From an uncultured Eubacteriales bacterium (lineage in GTDB: Bacteria > Bacillota > Clostridia > Oscillospirales > CAG-272), in assembly GCA_934500855.1 (NCBI GenBank), contig CAKSUH010000013.1:1-14179 (forward strand): a DNA stretch of 14,179 nucleotides, read 5' to 3'. The stretch's first letter is position 1, and each line of letters starts with the position of its first letter. The position numbers and the translations under genes are program-made. Shown one piece after another: positions 6,387 to 14,179 of this stretch. The notes beneath the pieces were generated by a model, which had not been told where the DNA came from, searched no databases, and saw only the letters and a program-made list of their open reading frames with translations.

Positions 6387-7904
6387 TCAGTTCGCGCTGT
6401 TGCGGTATCCCTGCAACACCTTCAGCAGGCTTGCCGCATAGCCCGTTTCATTGCTTTCGACAGTCGTCAGGAAGTTGTTTTCCCCCGCCTTCACACCTGC
6501 GGTGTAGTTCCAGAAGCACGGGCGGAAGATAAGACCCGCCTCAAAGGAGGTATCTTTTCCGTCCATCAGTCCCGCAACTCTGCCGAAGTTGTAGATCACC
6601 GAGGAACGGACCAATTCAAACATTGCCGAGCTTTTGCTGTCCGAGGAATACCGCAGCTTCATGTATCGGTCAAAATAGAACGGCGCAATTCCGCGATAAT
6701 CGGCGGAGGCAATCGCCTCAATCACCATGCCCGAAATTTCGGGATCAGCGGCGCTCTTCGGAATGCACCACATATCGTAGCCGTTGTTCTGAATGATCTT
6801 GTAGTCCTTCTGATCGCTGTTCAGCTTCGGCGAAGGCATCGGCGCATAGTCGGTATCGCTCAACTCGGTTACATTGCCGAGCGAGGCGACCATCAGCGCG
6901 GTTTTGTGCTCTTTCATCCAGTCGCGCTTATCGCTTGCAATCCCCGTTACGGTCGTTTGGAAAATCGGAATCAGCTTGTCGATAAAATTCGAGATTTGCT
7001 GTTTGTCGTTTGCGGAGGTATACGCCATCTCCGCCACGCCGTTGCTGTTGTTTCGGGTGGTAAGGAAGCCTGCGCCGTAGTACAGCGCGTCCGCACGGGA
7101 GTGGTCGTCAATCGTCAAGCCGTAAATATGGTTCGGGTCGCTCTCTGCGAGGTCCGTGTCAAACGCCTTCACCAGTTCCAGCATTTTGTCCACCGTCCAG
7201 TCTCCCGCCAGTGCAAGTTCCACGGGGTCCTCCAGTTGGCGGTCGGTGAACAGCGTGCTGTTGCAGTACATGACCTCCATCGACTTGAGCATCGTCAGCG
7301 ACGAGTTGCTTGACACGAAAAACAGCTTGCCGTACTGCGACCACTCCTCAGTGGAAGCAGGCCACCACGGTTTATCGAGGTTCGGGTAATTCAGAGTCTT
7401 GACATCCACCAACCGATTTTCGGTTGCAAGAATCGAGGGCCAGAGCGAGAACGAGCAGATCAGGTCAATGTTGTTCTCCCCTGCCTTACGAGCCGCCTCC
7501 ATAAAGGTTGCCTTTTCCTGAAATCTTCCGTTTACGCGGCTGATGTTCAGGCTGACATTGAGCCGTGTTTCCAACTCTATCATCTGATAATAGGTCTTTT
7601 TCAGCACCTCGTCCTTGGTGTTGGTAACACTCAGCGGCACGGCAACATCCGCGCTTTCCGTCCACCAAAGCACATTCAGCTTTTTTCCGCCGTAATCCGT
7701 GGACGCGGGAATGCTGTCTTTGATGTAGCCGTTCTCGTCTGTCTCGGGCGGCAACGGCGTAACCGGAGTCGGTCCCTCGGTGGTCGGGGTCCCGTCTGTG
7801 CCCGTGCCCGAGGGCTTCGGCGGCTCCTTTTTGCAGGAGGCAACCGCGCCGAGCAGCATCAGCAGCGCCATGACGAGAACCGCAAAGCGAAATCCTTTTT
7901 TCAT
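6387..7904 (-). CDS. Extracellular solute-binding lipoprotein of an ABC sugar importer (family 1 type)
   Basis: A 505-residue protein with a lipoprotein signal (LLGAVASCKK, Cys24) and a Thr/Pro-rich stalk to about residue 55. The rest has the length and pattern of family 1 solute-binding proteins: a first beta strand KKLNVLWW, a TRLNVSLNISRVNGRF segment for the second, an IDLICSFS strand, and the C-terminal helix-rich lobe. It would sit on the outer face of the membrane and deliver a carbohydrate to a permease. No permease or ATPase gene lies beside it, which is unusual, so it must share a transporter encoded elsewhere or serve as a sensor. The ATG at 7904 is chosen over an in-frame GTG at 7919 because AGGAAA stands six bases before it and MKKGFRF is a normal signal start. 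It begins 24 bases after the preceding stop, in the same operon. Ligand unknown. Confidence 0.86.
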   Translation of the reverse strand: MKKGFRFAVLVMALLMLLGAVASCKKEPPKPSGTGTDGTPTTEGPTPVTPLPPETDENGYIKDSIPASTDYGGKKLNVLWWTESADVAVPLSVTNTKDEVLKKTYYQMIELETRLNVSLNISRVNGRFQEKATFMEAARKAGENNIDLICSFSLWPSILATENRLVDVKTLNYPNLDKPWWPASTEEWSQYGKLFFVSSNSSLTMLKSMEVMYCNSTLFTDRQLEDPVELALAGDWTVDKMLELVKAFDTDLAESDPNHIYGLTIDDHSRADALYYGAGFLTTRNNSNGVAEMAYTSANDKQQISNFIDKLIPIFQTTVTGIASDKRDWMKEHKTALMVASLGNVTELSDTDYAPMPSPKLNSDQKDYKIIQNNGYDMWCIPKSAADPEISGMVIEAIASADYRGIAPFYFDRYMKLRYSSDSKSSAMFELVRSSVIYNFGRVAGLMDGKDTSFEAGLIFRPCFWNYTAGVKAGENNFLTTVESNETGYAASLLKVLQGYRNSAN

Positions 7905-7928
7905 GTTATCTTTCCTCACTTTCTGTTT

Positions 7929-9746
7929 TTATTGCCCGACCGTTTCAACCGTGGTATTGTCCCCATCGAGATGAATGATCGCGGTAACCGAATTGTGCAG
8001 ATGACGGCGCACGCGCACGCTGTCATCACGAATCCATTTGTTGAACTCGTAGCCGCTCTGCGTGCCGAGACAGCGTTTGTCGTGGAGGAAGCGCCATTCA
8101 TCCCCCGCCCAGAAGCAGATTTCGGGGTCGATGTTCTTATAAAGTGCCAGATCGCCGCCGTTGTAGCCGTGGTGCGCAAGCTGGAGAATGTCGCTCTTGA
8201 CCGCCGTCCCCCAGACATCGCGCATGAACGCGCAGGTGTCAAGGTCGCCGAGGAACATACAGGTCCTGCCGCCCAAGGTCATGCGGAACACCAGACTGGT
8301 TTCGTTCGCCGTGCCCGGGATGGTCGGGTATCCGTCCTCCTGCGTGTAGAAAAATTCCAGATACGCGTCTCCGATCCAGAAGCGCTGACCCGTGTGCGCG
8401 ACAACCTGCGCCGCCTTCGGGTAGTACGATTGAATCAGCGCCCGGTATGCCGAAACCGCGTTTGCCAGTCCCGTTGCGTTGTCATACTGCATCGTCAGCT
8501 CTTTGAAATACGGGAAATTCGTCACCGACATTTCCACGGTCACCCGATCGTGAAAATCCTTCAGGAAACGGATCGGCAGTTCGATGTGGTCACCGTGCGC
8601 ATGGGATATGATCCATGCGGCAATGATCGGCTTCTCGTGCGAAGCGGGCTTGTTTGCCACCAGATAGTCCAAAAGCGCCTGCGGGTCCTCGTTCTTCAGG
8701 TCTACGGGACCGCCATCAACCAGAATGTATCTGCCGTCCGAGAGCTGAATCACATACCCCATTCCGGGCGCGCCGTTCGGCGAGCTTTCGTCCACCGCCT
8801 TCCGCGCAAGCTGTGTGATGCTCGGCTTGACCAACTGTTCGGTCTCGGGCTTGGTCAGGCTCGGGAGCGCGCCGACCTTGCCGTAAAGGACCTTGCAAAC
8901 CGCTTTTGCGGGGTACCTGCACAGGTTGACCTGCGTGTTCCCTTTGATGTAGGTCCCGAAGCGGTTGCCGTTCACCGTACTTTCGTCGTAAGCCGTAAAG
9001 CCTGCGGCGGTCAGTTCCGCGACATACGCAGTGTACTCGGCATCGGTCACTTTCCTGTAGGTCGCGATATACCGATTGCCGTCATCCCCGAGCATCACAC
9101 CCGCATCGGTCCCGGCTGTTTTAAGCATCGGCAGGTCCGCATCCAATGCGCCCGCGTCTCTTGCATAATTGAAGTCCATTGCGATCCCCCATCCCTTTTC
9201 GGTTTTCGTGATTGCGGCGAGAAGCTGATTCAGCAAGGCTTTCAGATACATCTCCGACCGCGCATTGACATAAATTTTGTTGCCGACAATCCGAATGTCC
9301 CGACCGCTCCACCGCAGTCGGTTATAGACTGCCACGCTTTCGGGGCGCGACGCAGCGGTTCCGACCACGATCTCCGGTTCGGACGCGTCCGCGCTCGCCG
9401 AGGAAACGGTAAGCTCGCGCCCCGTTTTTTCGGAAACTCCGGTTATAAAGCTCCGGATTGTGTCTTTCGCGCTGACCGAACTGTAGCCGATCAGGATGCG
9501 GCAGGCGGTTTTACTGTCAAAAAGCGTCAGCGTCCCGACAGACGGTTTCGGCTCCCCGGTCGTGTCCCCCGTGCCCTCCGATCCGCCAGAATCCGACCCG
9601 ACATCCGTTGCCGGAGGTACTGTCGGCTCCGTTGTCGGCTTCGTCCCGGTTTCGGGACCCCCGCGTCCCGGGATGAACGCACAGGAAACCAGCGGCAGAA
9701 GCAGCGCAATGCAGGCAACGGCACAAATGAGATTTCGTTTCTTCAC
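7929..9746 (-). CDS. Metallo-beta-lactamase-fold lipoprotein with glycosidase-associated N-terminal domain
   Basis: A 605-residue protein. A lipobox LVSC (Cys22) is followed by a long Gly/Thr/Pro-rich stalk (23-70). Residues about 72-195 resemble the small alpha/beta domain in front of GH20 and GH67 enzymes: EIVVGTAASRPES, then IRIVGNKIYV and an amphipathic helix; this is recognition by pattern only. Residues about 205-290 form a further unassigned domain. Residues 325-605 are a metallo-beta-lactamase fold of the ComEC-like branch: GGP near 345, SHAHGDH with His382, His384, Asp386 and His387, FLGDLD with Asp501, and LAHHGYNGG with His524-His525. All metal ligands expected of a hydrolase seem to be there, so it is probably active outside the cell; the substrate is unknown. 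It starts with GTG, set by AAGGAG eight bases upstream. First gene of the operon, about 130 bases behind the promoter. Confidence 0.85.
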   Translation of the reverse strand: MKKRNLICAVACIALLLPLVSCAFIPGRGGPETGTKPTTEPTVPPATDVGSDSGGSEGTGDTTGEPKPSVGTLTLFDSKTACRILIGYSSVSAKDTIRSFITGVSEKTGRELTVSSASADASEPEIVVGTAASRPESVAVYNRLRWSGRDIRIVGNKIYVNARSEMYLKALLNQLLAAITKTEKGWGIAMDFNYARDAGALDADLPMLKTAGTDAGVMLGDDGNRYIATYRKVTDAEYTAYVAELTAAGFTAYDESTVNGNRFGTYIKGNTQVNLCRYPAKAVCKVLYGKVGALPSLTKPETEQLVKPSITQLARKAVDESSPNGAPGMGYVIQLSDGRYILVDGGPVDLKNEDPQALLDYLVANKPASHEKPIIAAWIISHAHGDHIELPIRFLKDFHDRVTVEMSVTNFPYFKELTMQYDNATGLANAVSAYRALIQSYYPKAAQVVAHTGQRFWIGDAYLEFFYTQEDGYPTIPGTANETSLVFRMTLGGRTCMFLGDLDTCAFMRDVWGTAVKSDILQLAHHGYNGGDLALYKNIDPEICFWAGDEWRFLHDKRCLGTQSGYEFNKWIRDDSVRVRRHLHNSVTAIIHLDGDNTTVETVGQ

Positions 9747-9880
9747 GCGTTGCTCTCCTTTTTTGAAATATATTACATATTCCGCCCCGCGCCGTTTTCG
9801 ACTTTCCGTCTCTTTTTCGGCACAGTCGGTTTGCTTTTTGTTCGGTTTGACCTATCTTCCGTTGTTTTTTTCTCTCTTTA
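9747..9880 (-). other. Untranslated leader of the seven-gene operon
   Basis: The stretch between the predicted transcription start near 9879 and the GTG at 9746 is about 130 bases. It is A-rich in the transcript, with AAGGAG at 9760-9755. I see no strong hairpin, riboswitch-like fold or leader peptide in it. Confidence 0.5.
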
Positions 9881-9885
9881 CTGCC

Positions 9886-9914
9886 ATTATACCAAGTTTT
9901 ACAGTGTTCGTCAA
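9886..9914 (-). promoter_or_regulatory. Sigma-A promoter of the seven-gene surface operon
   Basis: On the minus strand TTGACG (9914-9909), a 17-base spacer and TATAAT (9891-9886), with TGG directly before the -10 (extended -10). This is close to the ideal housekeeping promoter, so the operon may be held down by a repressor or simply be well expressed; no palindromic operator is evident across it. The next start codon downstream is the GTG of the metallo-beta-lactamase-fold lipoprotein. Confidence 0.85.
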
Positions 9915-9974
9915 TAGCAAGAAGAGGATTTTATATTACAAAAACAGGAATGCTTATCCGAGGTCCCCGAAAAC

Positions 9975-10007
9975 ATAAAAAAGCACCCTCCCGAGGGAGG
10001 GTGCTTT
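9975..10007 (-). terminator. Intrinsic terminator of nifJ
   Basis: A perfect 12-bp stem, AAAGCACCCTCC (10007-9996) with GGAGGGTGCTTT (9991-9980), and a TCGG-type 4-base loop on the minus strand, running into a U-run (TTTTTTATG). It starts 11 bases after the nifJ stop codon and works only in the direction of nifJ, since the other side lacks a U-run. It separates nifJ from the downstream operon. Confidence 0.95.
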
Positions 10008-10017
10008 CGCGATTTGA

Positions 10018-13599
<3,582 letters not shown>

Positions 13600-13610
13600 G
13601 AGTGTAATCA

Positions 13611-13618
13611 ACCTCCTG
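13611..13618 (-). promoter_or_regulatory. Ribosome binding site of nifJ
   Basis: CAGGAGGT on the minus strand, 11-12 bases before the ATG at 13599. The long spacing is odd for such a strong site, but no better start exists: the TTG at 13611 abuts it and the next in-frame ATG (residue 10, SMDGNT) has no site of its own. Confidence 0.7.
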
Positions 13619-13660
13619 AGTTTTTTACAATAGATATGCTATCCTTTATATCCACCCTAT

Positions 13661-13689
13661 ATCATACCATAACTTTTGCAAAAAGTAAA
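13661..13689 (-). promoter_or_regulatory. Sigma-A promoter of nifJ
   Basis: On the minus strand TTTACT (13689-13684), a 17-base spacer and TATGAT (13666-13661) with TGG before it, an extended -10 that makes up for the weaker -35. The start would be near 13654, giving a leader of about 55 bases. A-rich sequence upstream (13690-13757) could act as an UP-like or bent region. Confidence 0.75.
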
Positions 13690-13823
13690 GGTCTTTTCCG
13701 AAAAAAACGCATGAAATTTGCGGAAACTTTTTGGAAAAGAGCAAAAACGCGTTTTTTTCAATAGATGGAACCGGAAGTGCTTTTTGAGGGAATGTAGCTT
13801 GCCCGATTTGGAAGAACAGATTT
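13690..13823. other. AT-rich non-coding stretch between the nifJ promoter and the repeat element
   Basis: No gene is seen. It is rich in A and T tracts and contains the perfect palindrome AAAAACGCGTTTTT at 13743-13756. The palindrome could be a regulator site for nifJ, about 75 bases upstream of the -10, or chance in A/T-tract DNA. Confidence 0.4.
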
Positions 13824-13864
13824 ATCCCCCTCATCAGTCGCTTACGCGACAGCTTCCCCCCAAG

Positions 13865-13973
13865 GGGAAGCCTTTGGATAAAAATCGTTTCATAGTTTAT
13901 AACAAGCTGAATTCAGGAAAAAACGGAGGCGGCATTTGAAAAAAGCAGCACTCTGAACGAAAGGCTTCCCCTT
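13865..13973. repeat. Direct repeat unit 1 inside the palindromic element
   Basis: 109 bp from GGGAAGCC to the junction hairpin. It contains the palindrome CTGAATTCAG (13907-13916) and an AACGGAGGCGGCATTTG segment that looks like a ribosome binding site but leads to no open frame. It is repeated almost exactly in unit 2. Confidence 0.85.
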
Positions 13974-14081
13974 GGGAAGCCTTTGGATAAAAGCCGTTTC
14001 ATGGTTTATAACAAGCTGAATTCAGAAAAAACGGAGGCGGCATTTGAAAAAAGCAGCACTCTGAACGAAAGGCTTCCCCTC
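13974..14081. repeat. Direct repeat unit 2 inside the palindromic element
   Basis: 108 bp, differing from unit 1 by three A/G or T/C changes and loss of one G in the run after CTGAATTCA. All changes but the indel are transitions, as expected for a recent duplication drifting without selection on coding. Confidence 0.85.
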
Positions 14082-14119
14082 GGGGGGAAGCTGTCGCGTA
14101 AGCGACTGATGAGGGGGAT

Positions 14120-14179
14120 TCTTACGCTGAACCGGAAATCTTCATATTCCATTTGAAAAGAAGCGGAACACGCCATGCG
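14120..14179. other. Window end without recognisable gene
   Basis: Sixty bases after the repeat element. A minus-strand frame enters from the right edge and runs through the repeat to a stop at 14006, but nothing in it resembles a protein I know. It may hold the 3' end of a gene that lies outside the window. Confidence 0.3.

Larger units (their letters stand above)
13824..14119. repeat. Nested palindromic repeat element (MITE-like) with 52-bp inverted arms
   Basis: The arms 13824-13875 and 14068-14119 are reverse complements at 51 of 52 positions (only 13862 differs). Each arm holds two small hairpins, GTCGC-TTAC-GCGAC and GCTTCCCC...GGGGAAGC. Between them are two direct repeats, 13865-13973 (109 bp) and 13974-14081 (108 bp), differing by three substitutions and one base indel, with a third hairpin (13961-13983) at their junction. 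No transposase is present and no clear target duplication is seen. Similar GTCGC/GCTTCCCC palindromes are, from memory, common between genes of gut Clostridia. Confidence 0.88.

Noticed and set aside
6309..7313. Plus-strand open frame of 334 codons
   Set aside because: Lies opposite the solute-binding protein gene; no ribosome binding site and a His/Arg-rich translation.
7905..7919. GTG start at 7919 for the solute-binding protein
   Set aside because: The AGGAAA site lies downstream of it and fits the ATG at 7904.
7932..9917. Plus-strand open frame of 661 codons
   Set aside because: In codon register opposite the metallo-beta-lactamase lipoprotein gene, whose motifs and signal peptide prove the minus strand; the plus translation is Arg-rich and featureless.
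13600..13611. TTG start of nifJ at 13611, adding four residues
   Set aside because: The TTG lies directly against AGGAGG, leaving no spacer; the ATG at 13599 matches the usual MAxxRKxxSMDGNTAAA start of the family.
13718..13939. Plus-strand frame of 73 codons through the repeat arm
   Set aside because: No ribosome binding site, composed largely of repeat sequence, and it breaks in the second repeat copy.
13865..14081. CRISPR array
   Set aside because: There are only two repeat units of 108-109 bp with no unique spacers and no cas genes; the structure is a tandem duplication within a palindromic element.
14006..14176. Minus-strand frame of 56 codons entering the repeat element
   Set aside because: Most of it is translated repeat sequence; no ribosome binding site is visible and the non-repeat part resembles no protein I know.

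Overview
The window looks like chromosomal DNA of a moderately GC-rich anaerobic Firmicute of the Clostridia, probably an uncultured Oscillospirales-type gut or rumen bacterium. This is inferred from consensus AGGAGG-type ribosome binding sites, sigma-A promoters, a full-length pyruvate:ferredoxin oxidoreductase, Gram-positive lipoprotein signals and GTCGC/GCTTCCCC palindromic intergenic repeats. Every gene I can support lies on the minus strand, so transcription runs from right to left.

Right end (13612-14179): no gene, apart from the nifJ promoter. It holds a 296-bp nested repeat element with 52-bp inverted arms (51/52 identical) and two internal direct repeats of 109 and 108 bp. A promoter next to it drives nifJ (pyruvate:ferredoxin oxidoreductase, 13599-10018), a monocistronic housekeeping gene closed by a near-perfect intrinsic terminator at 9975-10007.

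Centre and left (9914-1): a second promoter, TTGACG-17 bp-TATAAT with an extended -10, starts what looks like one seven-gene operon. In order of transcription the genes are: a lipoprotein with a metallo-beta-lactamase fold; an ABC-type solute-binding lipoprotein with no permease genes beside it; a 779-residue secreted protein with two beta-sandwich-like modules and two C-terminal repeat modules; a 43-residue peptide that was not annotated as a gene and carries a textbook double-glycine leader; a lipoprotein of the SGNH/sialate-esterase type whose catalytic Ser and His both appear to be replaced; an AraC-family regulator overlapping the previous gene by ATGA; and a GH127 (DUF1680) beta-L-arabinofuranosidase-type enzyme cut by the window edge after 612 codons.

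The operon reads as a cell-surface carbohydrate-sensing or capture locus. Three lipoproteins share Thr/Pro-rich stalks, one large secreted protein has putative glycan-binding modules, a regulator of the sugar-responsive type is encoded inside the operon, and a probably cytoplasmic glycosidase comes last. The unexpected parts are the double-glycine peptide next to the surface protein, the strong stem-loop directly behind it, and the apparently dead esterase. That these work together is inference from operon structure; no function in the locus other than nifJ is certain.
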